64,000 nucleotides of DNA, taken from Deltaproteobacteria bacterium (lineage in GTDB: Bacteria > Myxococcota_A > Polyangia > JAAYKL01). Location of the stretch: NCBI GenBank assembly GCA_016935665.1, contig JAFGQN010000043.1, positions 1 to 64,000 on the forward strand, given 5' to 3'. Shown piece after piece: positions 27,289-36,183 of this stretch (position 1 is the stretch's first letter; every line of letters begins with the position of its first letter). The translations under genes were made by a program, and so were the position numbers. The notes beneath the pieces were generated by a model, which made no database searches, was not told where the DNA came from, and saw nothing but the letters and a program-made list of their open reading frames with translations.

Positions 27289-28344
27289 ATGACACCTTAC
27301 GAAAAAAAGCAGCGACAATTAAACTGGAAACTTGGAGTGGCGGCGTTGGTGGTGTCTCTTCTATTGCACCAGCTGCTTTTTTTTGGTCTTCAAAAAGCCG
27401 GTATTTTTGACGAACCGGAAAAAGAAAAAAAAATGAAGGTGTCCCTGCTGGAAGAACCCAAACCAAAGCCCAAAAAAGCGCCCAAAGAAAAAAAAACAAA
27501 GGTGGATAAACCAGCGTCCCAACCCAAACCACCAGCGCCAAAACCAAAACCCACTCCAAAGCCTAAACCCGTGCCCAAACCGGAGCCGCTCCCCCCGAAG
27601 CCCCCCGTTCCACAGCCGCCTGTGCCTCAACCACAGCCGGTAACGCCTCCGGTGGGGCCACAATTGCCGTCGCCTCCGGCAACGGAACCCAATCCCACAC
27701 CGCCCACGCCGCCCAAACTGCAGACCAAACTAAACTGGGGCGCCTTTGAACGCACCATGGGCGAAACGGCTGCAAAAGAGCGTATCGCATACGAGGACGA
27801 AAGTATGCGAAAGCGCGGTGGTGGATTCAAATTTGGAAAAATGAGCGCCCGCGTCGCTCGCTCCATTCAGGACCGCAGAAGTTGGGTGGCCGGAGCGCCC
27901 AAAGAACCACTGGGGGCCAAATCGGACGTATTCAGAAGTTACCTGGAAGCCACACATGACCAGATACACGCCCTGTTTGCCGAGAGCTTTTTACCATCAC
28001 TGGTGTCACTGGGCGCCAATCATCCACTCAACGATTTTTCACTGATGACGCTGTTGGAATTCCGCATTCTGGCAGATGGCTCGGTAGATGATATTCACGT
28101 GATTAAAACCTCCGGTCAGGCGGTATTCGATGCGGCGCCGGTAGACACGCTGTACAGAGCATCGCCATTTTTACCCCCTCCACCATCCATTTTGTCATAC
28201 GACAACAGCGTGTACTTTCGATGGGGGTTTTATCGAAACCAACGAAAATGCGGCACGTTTAACGCGACCGGATACATATTGAAAGGCCCTGCCGCCGCCC
28301 CAACGCCTATTCCGACCGACAAATATCGTATTATTGATGGATAG
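27289..28344 (+). CDS. TonB-like energy transducer
   Basis: A 351-aa protein with one N-terminal membrane helix (about 12-34) and a long Lys/Pro-rich periplasmic spacer (about 45-145). Its C-terminal domain has the TonB/TolA-like feature of a repeated strand with ILADGSVDDIHVIKTSG and a hydrophobic block near the end. TonB proteins carry ExbB-ExbD energy to outer-membrane receptors; exbB-exbD lie at 1311-2461. AAAGGGAACC precedes the ATG. A CCCCC-T-GGGGG hairpin (27243-27253) followed by T-rich sequence lies in its leader. Its stop overlaps the convergent CPBP gene by 14 bases. TolA is an alternative reading. Confidence 0.72.
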   Translation: MTPYEKKQRQLNWKLGVAALVVSLLLHQLLFFGLQKAGIFDEPEKEKKMKVSLLEEPKPKPKKAPKEKKTKVDKPASQPKPPAPKPKPTPKPKPVPKPEPLPPKPPVPQPPVPQPQPVTPPVGPQLPSPPATEPNPTPPTPPKLQTKLNWGAFERTMGETAAKERIAYEDESMRKRGGGFKFGKMSARVARSIQDRRSWVAGAPKEPLGAKSDVFRSYLEATHDQIHALFAESFLPSLVSLGANHPLNDFSLMTLLEFRILADGSVDDIHVIKTSGQAVFDAAPVDTLYRASPFLPPPPSILSYDNSVYFRWGFYRNQRKCGTFNATGYILKGPAAAPTPIPTDKYRIIDG

Positions 28345-29005
28345 AAAGCCCAGTGTCCTCTCCATGAATATGGTGAGCAGGATTGTATTTGTTAATGAAA
28401 TGTAAATTCCGGTAGTTTATGACAAAGTGCGCCGTGATACACGCCGCCAGATTGCCTGTGACAAAGAACATGCCCCCAAATGCAAAACCGATGATGATTG
28501 CCAGAAATGGCCAGGGCAAAAACTTTCGTCCCGAGCCAATATGAAGTGCGCCAAATACAAGACTGGCGATGACAATACCAAATGATGATTGAAGAGCGCC
28601 CCTGAAAAACAGCTCTTCGCCCACAGCGGAAAACAGGGCAAACGCAAGGACATCCAGGTTGTCGAGTGGACCAAGCAATCCCCGAAATTCGATATGCATC
28701 GTGCGCGCCCACTTATAACGCGATACTGTATAACGGGAGAACCGGGCCACACCAGCACCAAATCCGATGCCGATGAGGCTCCCCACTCCAATTGACAACC
28801 AGGTGTCAGCGTTGGTCAGCAGCGCATCCGGATGAAAAAAAAGTTTTACGCAACTGTCATCCCGAACCATTCCCCACACTACTGCTGAGGCAGTCAGAAG
28901 ACCGTAAAAAAGCGCTGCAATTTTTATTCTATGACGATTCACGGGTTCCTTTCGACCGGGCACAATATCAGAACGACCCGCCGACGTCGAGATAGAGCGT
29001 TTCAT
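28331..29005 (-). CDS. CPBP-family intramembrane metalloprotease
   Basis: A 224-aa polytopic membrane protein of the CAAX protease / bacteriocin-processing family. The three metal and catalytic motifs are intact: EExxxR in GEELFFRGAL, FxxxH in FGALHIG, and HxxxN in HFVINY. About six membrane helices. Bacterial members cut within the membrane and are linked to peptide processing or self-immunity; the substrate here is unknown. The first ATG is used, with no strong ribosome-binding site. It converges on and overlaps the end of the TonB-like gene. Confidence 0.85.
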   Translation of the reverse strand: MKRSISTSAGRSDIVPGRKEPVNRHRIKIAALFYGLLTASAVVWGMVRDDSCVKLFFHPDALLTNADTWLSIGVGSLIGIGFGAGVARFSRYTVSRYKWARTMHIEFRGLLGPLDNLDVLAFALFSAVGEELFFRGALQSSFGIVIASLVFGALHIGSGRKFLPWPFLAIIIGFAFGGMFFVTGNLAACITAHFVINYRNLHFINKYNPAHHIHGEDTGLSIHQ

Positions 29006-29091
29006 TTTTGTGAGAATTATTGGTACCGGATTAATGCGAGCGGTAATCGGCTCAGATATGAAAATCTGCCGTTTTGGACGAAATGGCGTTG

Positions 29092-30411
29092 CTAGAACTG
29101 GGCGATGGCATCAAAAAGCAATGACCATACAAACGTTTTTTCCGCGCGAAATCGGGTGCCGGGTTCATCCAGCTGGGGGCGATGTCCGGGATTATACTTG
29201 ACGCAAACACCATCTTTTACGCCGCCCAAAGGGCATTGATCGGTCTTGGTGATGAAGTGCTGCGTTTGATGTCCCGCTTTAAATCCAATCTTAAACTTCA
29301 CATACTTCGCAGGCTGAATCGCCAAATCCAACCGGCCAAACAGCTCGGCGTAATTTTCAATATCGGTCATGCCATTCCAGGCTTCCATCGCCCTGAATTC
29401 CTGGCTGTTCTTAAGATCATTGTGAACGCCGTCTGTAATGCCATCATCATTGAGATCCGCAGGATTTACTTCGACGCCTGTCACTTCTCTGTTATGGAAA
29501 TAATTGGACGTCCCCAATGCATCAAACAACGGTGTATACGTGCGACCTTCCGAATGATACGTCGCGCCACCACCCACAACGATAATAAATCTGCGGTCGT
29601 CGGACGGCACCTCCCACGGCACCAGTTCCAGACCAAAATCGAAGGTTCCTTCCACAGGCGGCATGGTATTGAGGGCGTTGCTTCCCAGAGTTAAATCCGT
29701 ATCCTTGTAAAAACCAAACATCCCGTCAATCCCCATGAATGGTTCCATAAGACCGTATCTTTTGGAAAAACGCAGACCCAGCCGAACCTGATTCATGTTG
29801 CGGCTGATACCGCCCGCATCGCCGTCGCATTTGCTACGCTGCAAATTGCCAACACAGGCTGCCTCGAGAGGTTTGCCCACAGCAAATCGTCCCTCCACAA
29901 AGGCGGTAAATGTCGGATATTCAGCCACCCGGCTTTGGTCCAGGATGGACCACCACAGACCGGTAACCAGCTGATCCACGCCACTGCGCTGGGGCGATTT
30001 CAGATTCTCGCCAAAATAGGCGGGGGAATGACTGGCGAAGCCAACCCGTTTGCTGACAGACCGATCATCACTTAAAATCACAGGCACATCGAATTTAAGC
30101 ATTACATCGCGAAACAGGCCCACATCCATGCCAAGATTCAGGATATTCTGAACATGCTTGTAGGTTCCAAATCGATACGTGGGGTAGTAGTCATCCTTCG
30201 CGGCAGTACCGTTTCGGGTTTCCCGTGTAATATCTCCTTTTTCCTGAAACCGTTCATATCCAATTCGAATATTCAAATCAAAAGGGTCTCCGTTATCTTT
30301 GTCAAATGCGTCTATCACATTGGTGTATTCGCCAGCCCTCGCAGCGGACGCGCCAATGTTCATCATCGAAAAACACAACAAAAACACAGGTATTTTAGAG
30401 GCTTTATTCAT
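29092..30411 (-). CDS. Outer-membrane beta-barrel protein
   Basis: A 439-aa exported protein with a signal peptide (about 1-26, ending ASAARA) and a body of alternating short strands and turns ending in a C-terminal Phe (LLFDAIAQF), as outer-membrane barrels do. It lacks the TonB-box and plug of a TonB receptor. GGGAGC is nine bases before the ATG. It is divergent from the MglA-like gene with 239 bp between. I do not recognise the specific family; it may be a channel or an envelope scaffold. Confidence 0.7.
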   Translation of the reverse strand: MNKASKIPVFLLCFSMMNIGASAARAGEYTNVIDAFDKDNGDPFDLNIRIGYERFQEKGDITRETRNGTAAKDDYYPTYRFGTYKHVQNILNLGMDVGLFRDVMLKFDVPVILSDDRSVSKRVGFASHSPAYFGENLKSPQRSGVDQLVTGLWWSILDQSRVAEYPTFTAFVEGRFAVGKPLEAACVGNLQRSKCDGDAGGISRNMNQVRLGLRFSKRYGLMEPFMGIDGMFGFYKDTDLTLGSNALNTMPPVEGTFDFGLELVPWEVPSDDRRFIIVVGGGATYHSEGRTYTPLFDALGTSNYFHNREVTGVEVNPADLNDDGITDGVHNDLKNSQEFRAMEAWNGMTDIENYAELFGRLDLAIQPAKYVKFKIGFKAGHQTQHFITKTDQCPLGGVKDGVCVKYNPGHRPQLDEPGTRFRAEKTFVWSLLFDAIAQF

Positions 30412-30650
30412 CCATTTGCTCCCGAATCAATTGACTGACAAAGTTTTATCCAATTGCGCCAGTGACAGAAAAAGTACCAATTTGCAAGCCATTAGGCAAG
30501 ATACGCACCGGATTCTGTTGACTTTTATTAAATTATTATTGGTCAGATTTCGACATATAAATAAATTTAATAATGAGGTATACCGAAACGATCCTGTGTA
30601 TCCGGTAATGAATTGCAGTGACCCAACAGTAAAGGAAACAGTATTCAACT

Positions 30651-31820
30651 ATGTCATCCATTGACCTGCATAACGATGAAATTGGTATTAAAATTGTGTA
30701 CTACGGCCCTGGGCTGGGCGGAAAAACCTCGTCATTACAACACATGCACACCGTATTGAAACCCGAACACCGCGGACGCATGATTTCCCTGGCAACAGGG
30801 ATTGACCGAACACTATATTTCGATTTTCTGCCCATACAGCTGCCCAAAATCAAAAATTTCTCCATTCGCATGTCGGTTTACACTGTTCCCGGGCAGGTTC
30901 ACTACGACGCCACCCGCAAACTGGTACTGCAGGGAGCGGATGGGGTGGTTTTTGTAGCAGACTCCCAGCCTGCCAGACAGGATGCCAACATTGAAAGCAT
31001 GGAGAACCTGCAGGAAAACCTGAAAAACCATGGAATGGACCCCAGTACCGTGCCGATGGTCATTCAATACAACAAACGGGATTTGGCCAACATTATGCCA
31101 TTGGACCAAATGGACAGGGAACTGAACTTCAGGGCGGTTCCCTACTTCGAGACCAGCGCCACCAAGGGATTTGGGGTTTTTGAAGCATTAAAAGCCATCA
31201 CCAAACTGGTCCTGGCCGACTTGAAGCGCAAAGGCATTTATCGCGATGATACAATGTCCATCGTTCCGTCTCCCCCTGGTGATGATACTGCACCGCAGCC
31301 TGCTGTGGCGGTTCGAAATACACGTGTACCGGGCTTCGCGCCGGATGGAGAGGGGCAGGATTTTGCAGCTTTAAAAAGTCAGCCACCGGCGCCGTCCGCT
31401 GGCAGGGCAGAATCGTCCGGCTCGTTGGAAGCCGCGCTGGCTCAGCATGCGCACCTGAGAAAATCCACACCGCCGCCGCCAACATCAGCCGAGGAACGCA
31501 TGCGGTTCTCAAATTTGTGGACATCCGGATACCAGAAAGCCCAGGAAATTGAATTGAATATTCAAAAAGGCAAATACCGGGACGCAGTTGTACTGGTCGA
31601 AAAACTAATGAAAACCCATCTGAGCGAATCGGGTGTCAAGTACAGCTCTTTAGAAGAAGCGCTTCTGGTACTGGGCATATCCAGTGGCCATTACGTCCGA
31701 TATTCAGGGATTGTTGCCAAATCCCAAAGTGGCAATACCTCCATGACGGACGCCCTGTTCTGCCTATTCTTTCTGACGGATGTGGAATTGCGCATGCAGT
31801 CTGCCGGGCTGAAGCATTAG
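30651..31820 (+). CDS. MglA-like small GTPase with C-terminal extension
   Basis: A 389-aa protein. Residues 1-205 match the MglA Ras-like GTPase that sets cell polarity and motility in Myxococcus: P-loop GPGLGGKTSS (19-28), the G3 region YTVPGQ (77-82) with the MglA-typical stretch DGVVFVADSQ, and G4 NKRD (141-144). The remaining 185 residues are an extension rich in Pro and Ala, then a helical part (LWTSGYQKAQEIELNIQKGKYRDAVVL). Ordinary MglA is about 195 aa, so the extension is the unusual part. No MglB (Roadblock) partner lies next to it. Confidence 0.87.
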   Translation: MSSIDLHNDEIGIKIVYYGPGLGGKTSSLQHMHTVLKPEHRGRMISLATGIDRTLYFDFLPIQLPKIKNFSIRMSVYTVPGQVHYDATRKLVLQGADGVVFVADSQPARQDANIESMENLQENLKNHGMDPSTVPMVIQYNKRDLANIMPLDQMDRELNFRAVPYFETSATKGFGVFEALKAITKLVLADLKRKGIYRDDTMSIVPSPPGDDTAPQPAVAVRNTRVPGFAPDGEGQDFAALKSQPPAPSAGRAESSGSLEAALAQHAHLRKSTPPPPTSAEERMRFSNLWTSGYQKAQEIELNIQKGKYRDAVVLVEKLMKTHLSESGVKYSSLEEALLVLGISSGHYVRYSGIVAKSQSGNTSMTDALFCLFFLTDVELRMQSAGLKH

Positions 31821-31848
31821 CGCGCTTTGCCGCTCCAATTTAATTCAA

Positions 31849-33684
31849 TCACTGCTCTCCCCAGATAATGGCACTCTGATCGCCTGAAGCGGATATAAGT
31901 CTCTGGCCGGTCCTATTGAATTCGATTTGATACACATTGGCATTCCCCCGGTGTTTAAGCGCTTTGAGCAGTTTCAATTCCCCGGATGCAATATCGGTGT
32001 TCACAATGCGCACACGGCCATCGTAAGCGGAAGCGGCCACTGCATCTCCGCTGGGAGAAAAACGAACCGTATTGATGTTGTTATTAAAAGCATCATATGT
32101 CGCTTGCAGCGCGGGGTCGATTACTGAAAAAATTACCAGAAATGCGCCGCCCATCGCCAGCAATGTGCCGTCTGGTGAAAAATCAAGGGACGCGGCGTAT
32201 TGTGGAGATTTTTCTGTCCATTTCGCCGTTCCGCTTCGCAAATCAATTACAGTGACGGTATCAGAGGGGTACATTCCCATGGCAAGCAACTGGTTATCTT
32301 TTGAAAGCGCGATACTGTCCACGCGTTCTTTGGTGGGGACACGCGCCATGAGCGACAACGTGTCGTCCGGACGCCGTTCATACACGGACACCAACGATAT
32401 TTGCGCATCAAGACTGGAGCCCACAGTCAACAAATAGTGACCATCTGCAGAGAAGAGAAGTTTCCAAACCGGTTGCGTGTTTAGTTGCTGCACCAGTTCA
32501 CCTGTCGTTGCAGAATACAGATACAGCCCCTGCTCGTTTCCAATCAGAAAGCGAGGCATCGTTGCGGCATCGGTGTTGGGCCAGAACGCGACCTCGCCCA
32601 TCGCAAATGCCCCGGGGGAAAAGCCCTCGACCCGCCAGTTGCCAATCAGTGTTTGATTGCGGGTCTGATAAATGCGAACTGTCGCCTCGTTTTCACTCAT
32701 TAGTAGAAAATATTCTCCATCCGCACTGAACGCGGCTTGCGATAAATGACTCTGCCCCACTCGGATACGCGACTGTGGGCGCCATCTTCGGTACCGCGTC
32801 TCATCCTTGTCCGAGAAGAGAGTACTCAGATACCCATCGTTCGCTGACAACGCTAATTGCCAGGTATCCATTGGCTGCCGAGGCGCGTCATTAGACTCAT
32901 CCGCATCCGAATTCCTGTCCCCCACCGTTTGAGGATAATTGTGTTCCTCCTGCATCCAGCTCTGCAGCTTATCCCTCTGGTCTTCCTTCATCCGCCACAC
33001 CAGCGTTTGGGGCACATAATAGCCCTTTGCCGCATCATACCGAAAACTCATGGAGAAAAACTCATGCTTGCTTTGAATAGCCAATATGGGATTCTCGCCG
33101 TCGTCATTCAACCGTTCGATACCATACACATTAAATCCCCCCAGCACGTAAACCGAACTGCTCACCGGAAAGGAAAACATTTTTGAGTACAGGGTCGCGC
33201 GCACATGCAACAGCAACATGGCGGCATCCCATCCATAAAAAAATCGAATCACCTCCCGGTTGCCTGCACGCTTGAATGTAAGCAATTCATCTACCACACG
33301 TGGGACATCTTCGGTTTCCTGGAGCGGCGCCCACCAGTCTTTAACATCCATTGCGGTACGCTGAGGCAGCAGATTGTAAAACCAAAGCGCATGCTGATGC
33401 AGCAGTTCTTTGTGCGGCATCAGTATTTCGCCAGCCGTGCTTGCAAAGTGCAATTCCGCTCCCTCGGTGGATTCTTTTTCCACAGCGTTGTATTCGTTCA
33501 ATGCCAGGGCGAACTCCCGCATCAAACCATACGCTGGTCCCATGCCGCCTCTGTTTTGGGGGCCCGCTGCATCTGCGCGGGAACAATCTGTTTCAACAGT
33601 TGCGCGAGGTCCGCCACACGCGGCCATCCCCCAAAACAAAAAAGCCAGGGCCATCCATAACACAACTTTTTCGCGCTGCTTCAT
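31849..33684 (-). CDS. WD40-repeat lipoprotein
   Basis: A 611-aa lipoprotein: signal segment with lipobox MAAC, an N-terminal region of about 200 residues, then WD40-type beta-propeller repeats (about 230-611; for example TVIDLRSGTAKW, ASLDFSPDGTLLAMGG, VRFSPSGDAVAASAYDGRVRI, IEFNRTGQRLISASGDQSAIIWG). It probably acts as a protein-binding scaffold in the periplasm or on the outer membrane. The start at 33684 is fixed by AAAGGA six bases upstream. It converges on the MglA-like gene (28 bp between stops). Confidence 0.85.
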   Translation of the reverse strand: MKQREKVVLWMALAFLFWGMAACGGPRATVETDCSRADAAGPQNRGGMGPAYGLMREFALALNEYNAVEKESTEGAELHFASTAGEILMPHKELLHQHALWFYNLLPQRTAMDVKDWWAPLQETEDVPRVVDELLTFKRAGNREVIRFFYGWDAAMLLLHVRATLYSKMFSFPVSSSVYVLGGFNVYGIERLNDDGENPILAIQSKHEFFSMSFRYDAAKGYYVPQTLVWRMKEDQRDKLQSWMQEEHNYPQTVGDRNSDADESNDAPRQPMDTWQLALSANDGYLSTLFSDKDETRYRRWRPQSRIRVGQSHLSQAAFSADGEYFLLMSENEATVRIYQTRNQTLIGNWRVEGFSPGAFAMGEVAFWPNTDAATMPRFLIGNEQGLYLYSATTGELVQQLNTQPVWKLLFSADGHYLLTVGSSLDAQISLVSVYERRPDDTLSLMARVPTKERVDSIALSKDNQLLAMGMYPSDTVTVIDLRSGTAKWTEKSPQYAASLDFSPDGTLLAMGGAFLVIFSVIDPALQATYDAFNNNINTVRFSPSGDAVAASAYDGRVRIVNTDIASGELKLLKALKHRGNANVYQIEFNRTGQRLISASGDQSAIIWGEQ

Positions 33685-33882
33685 TTGTTTCCTTTCCAGT
33701 ATCCGGTCGTTTGTACAACTCATATAGCGCTTTCCCAGATTGACTCAATGTTATTTTTTGTGTCCCGGACGCCCGTAAAATTCGCTGCATTCTGCCTGCA
33801 TTTAAATCGCAGGCAGCACAAAGCTATTATTTATTGAAAAATATGTTATATTTTAAGTTCTGGCCGGGGGCATGAAAGCGAG

Positions 33883-34710
33883 GTGTCTTTGCAGCAGACG
33901 ACTAAAGGAACAACGTCAAAAGCGACCAGATTCATTTTTGTTTTGCTGGTGTTGTGCACACTGGGGGCAGAAAATCCATTGCCACCGCAAGTCGAATCAA
34001 TCACCGATGTACCACATCCGGAGGCCATCGAAGAGCCGGATACTGGCATTGGAAAGGCAGATGCCTCGGCAAATCGTAACGAACCTGTGATATGCCTTTC
34101 GCCGGGACATCCGTCATACGACGGCGACAAATACTACGAAGCCGTCATCAATCGCAAGGTGGCGTGGCTGCTTAAATATCGGCTTGTTGAAACGGGCTAC
34201 GCTGTAGCAATGGCCGTGGAAGATCTGATGCCCACTGAACTGTTTTTTTCCAATCAGGGAAACGAGGATGAAGTACTCTGGGAAAATCTAACTGTAATGA
34301 CACCGGAAGAAAAAGCGAATCGCTGCAACGACGCGGGGGCCGATTTTGTCATCAGTATTCATCATAACTATTCCTATCACGTTGAAACCAACCAGACCAT
34401 GGTCTTTTACACCCTGGACGACGTGTATCGCCCGGTTCACAAGGAAGCCAAAACGTGGGCGGAAACCACCGCTGAATATCTGGGAAAAGTCATGAAAACC
34501 AGCGATAGTTACGCCATCGCCGACATGGAGCGACTGGGATTTCAGCTGGGCATCCTCAGCAACAGCAATGCACCGGGAATTCTCACCGAAGCGTCGTTTT
34601 ATTCCAACCCCGAGGAACGCCGGCGGCTCAACGACGATACCTATCTGATTGATGAAGCCGAGGCGATATTTCGAGCATTTGTGGCGCATTTCGAAAACAC
34701 GGTACAATAG
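33883..34710 (+). CDS. N-acetylmuramoyl-L-alanine amidase (Amidase_3 family)
   Basis: A 275-aa exported zinc amidase that cuts the bond between N-acetylmuramic acid and L-alanine in peptidoglycan. A signal segment (about 15-32) precedes the domain. The expected metal ligands are in place: His in SPGHP, Glu in YEAVINRKVAWLL, and His in SIHHNYS; the catalytic Glu is in TEASFYSNPEER. It starts at GTG (33883); an out-of-frame ATG lies at 33872. The ribosome-binding site is weak (GAAAGCGAG). Followed by a likely terminator at 34796. Confidence 0.82.
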   Translation: MSLQQTTKGTTSKATRFIFVLLVLCTLGAENPLPPQVESITDVPHPEAIEEPDTGIGKADASANRNEPVICLSPGHPSYDGDKYYEAVINRKVAWLLKYRLVETGYAVAMAVEDLMPTELFFSNQGNEDEVLWENLTVMTPEEKANRCNDAGADFVISIHHNYSYHVETNQTMVFYTLDDVYRPVHKEAKTWAETTAEYLGKVMKTSDSYAIADMERLGFQLGILSNSNAPGILTEASFYSNPEERRRLNDDTYLIDEAEAIFRAFVAHFENTVQ

Positions 34711-34795
34711 GGAGTAACCGCCCCCCCATCTTGTTTGTACAATAACAATGTATTTAAGCCGTGTGTCCCTTGCGAAGGGGAACGGTGTCCGCCCC

Positions 34796-34830
34796 AATCA
34801 TCAAAAAACGGAATACATTGATGATTTTTT
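34796..34830 (+). terminator. Likely Rho-independent terminator after the amidase gene
   Basis: A perfect 9-bp stem AATCATCAA (34796-34804) with TTGATGATT (34818-34826), a 13-base loop, and a run of T directly after. The stem is AT-rich, so it may be weak. It separates the amidase gene from the aldolase gene starting at 34951. Confidence 0.5.
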
Positions 34831-34950
34831 AAAGGCTTGTGTCACGCCCTTTTTGCATTGTGAATTGAACCAAAGGCAGGTATAACGCGGGCGAAAAATC
34901 TCTCATTGGGAGAAGACGGATAACTCATACAGTACTAAGGAGATTCAAAA

Positions 34951-35961
34951 ATGGCAGTCAGTTATAAAGATCTTGGATTGGTAAACACAAAGGCAATGTT
35001 CAAAGCCGCCGTCGAAGGCAAATTTGCAGTTCCCGCTTACAACTTCAACAACATGGAGCAGTTGCAGGCTATCGTGACCGGTTGTGCGGAGTCCGATTCT
35101 CCCTTTATTCTTCAGGTTTCCAGCGGTGCGCGCAAATATGCCAACCAAACCCTCCTGCAATACATGGCGCAGGGTGCGGCAGAATTGCTTAAAGAGCTCA
35201 ATCCCCACCTGAAATTCGCATTGCACCTGGATCACGGCGATACTTTGGAATTGTGCAAATCCTGCATCGATTCCGGTTTTTCTTCGGTCATGATTGACGG
35301 TTCTCACCACTCTTTTGAGAAAAACATCGAACTGACCAAATCGGTTGTCGAATATGCCCACGAACGCGATGTGACTGTGGAAGGCGAGCTCGGCGTGTTG
35401 GCCGGCATCGAAGATGACGTGGTAGCGGCAGAGTCCGTATACACACGGCCCAGCGAAGTTGAAGAATTTGTGAGCAAAACCGGTGTGGATTCACTGGCCA
35501 TCTCCATTGGCACATCCCATGGCGCCAACAAGTTCACCCCTGCTCAATGCACCAAAAACGAAGACGGCGTGCTGGTACCCCCTCCGCTGCGCTTCGACAT
35601 TCTGGAAGAAATCGAAAAACGCATTCCCGGATTTCCAATCGTTCTGCATGGGTCATCTTCGGTAATGCCCGAATATGTCAACATGATTAACAGCAATGGT
35701 GGCGCCCTGAAGGATGCCGTGGGCATTCCTGCCAGTCAGCTGCGCAAAGCGGCTACTTCGGCCGTATGCAAAATCAACATCGACTCTGATGGTCGTCTGG
35801 CCATGACCGGCGTTATCCGCAAGGTATTCGCTGAATCACCCGCGGAATTCGATCCCCGCAAATATCTGGGACCGGCTCGCGAAGCCCTCAAAGCGATGAT
35901 TATCGAGAAAAACGAGACTGTTCTTGGCTCTGCCGGCAAAGGCAAAGTGATTTTTGGATAA
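34951..35961 (+). CDS. fba: Class II fructose-bisphosphate aldolase, type B
   Basis: A 336-aa zinc aldolase that splits fructose-1,6-bisphosphate in glycolysis and reverses it in gluconeogenesis. The family core is clear: VPAYNFNN near the N-terminus, ALHLDHGD with zinc-binding His, VMIDGSHHSFE, EGELGVLAG with the metal-binding Glu, ISIGTSHGANKF, and VLHGSSSV. The pattern and length fit the type B (non-E. coli-type) class II group. AAGGAG lies nine bases before the ATG. It converges on a second, type A aldolase gene. Confidence 0.92.
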   Translation: MAVSYKDLGLVNTKAMFKAAVEGKFAVPAYNFNNMEQLQAIVTGCAESDSPFILQVSSGARKYANQTLLQYMAQGAAELLKELNPHLKFALHLDHGDTLELCKSCIDSGFSSVMIDGSHHSFEKNIELTKSVVEYAHERDVTVEGELGVLAGIEDDVVAAESVYTRPSEVEEFVSKTGVDSLAISIGTSHGANKFTPAQCTKNEDGVLVPPPLRFDILEEIEKRIPGFPIVLHGSSSVMPEYVNMINSNGGALKDAVGIPASQLRKAATSAVCKINIDSDGRLAMTGVIRKVFAESPAEFDPRKYLGPAREALKAMIIEKNETVLGSAGKGKVIFG

Positions 35962-36055
35962 TGCGTTCCTGATTTGTCACTCCTGATTTTCCATTTTTTA
36001 ATTTTAATAAAGAGTAAAGAGGACTTTAGACAGGGCAATCGAGTTCTCAAAATGG

Positions 36056-36118
36056 TGGGACCGGGCTTTATGCCCGGCCGCTTACGGTGCAAGGTGGCAG
36101 ATAAACTACCATCCTACG
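36056..36118. repeat. REP-like double hairpin (second repeat family, copy 1)
   Basis: On the plus strand: ACCGGGCTTTATGCCCGGCC, a short spacer, then GGTGG, a loop with AGATAAAC, and CCATCCTAC. On the minus strand this reads GTAGG, hairpin, spacer, hairpin, which is a BIME-like arrangement. It lies in the gap between the two convergent aldolase genes. A related copy is at 46698-46757. Confidence 0.7.
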
Positions 36119-36183
36119 TTGTTTTCTACTCTTTGGCAAAACTCGATACGCCAGGGACTATAGAGGACGCTGATTTTTTATTT

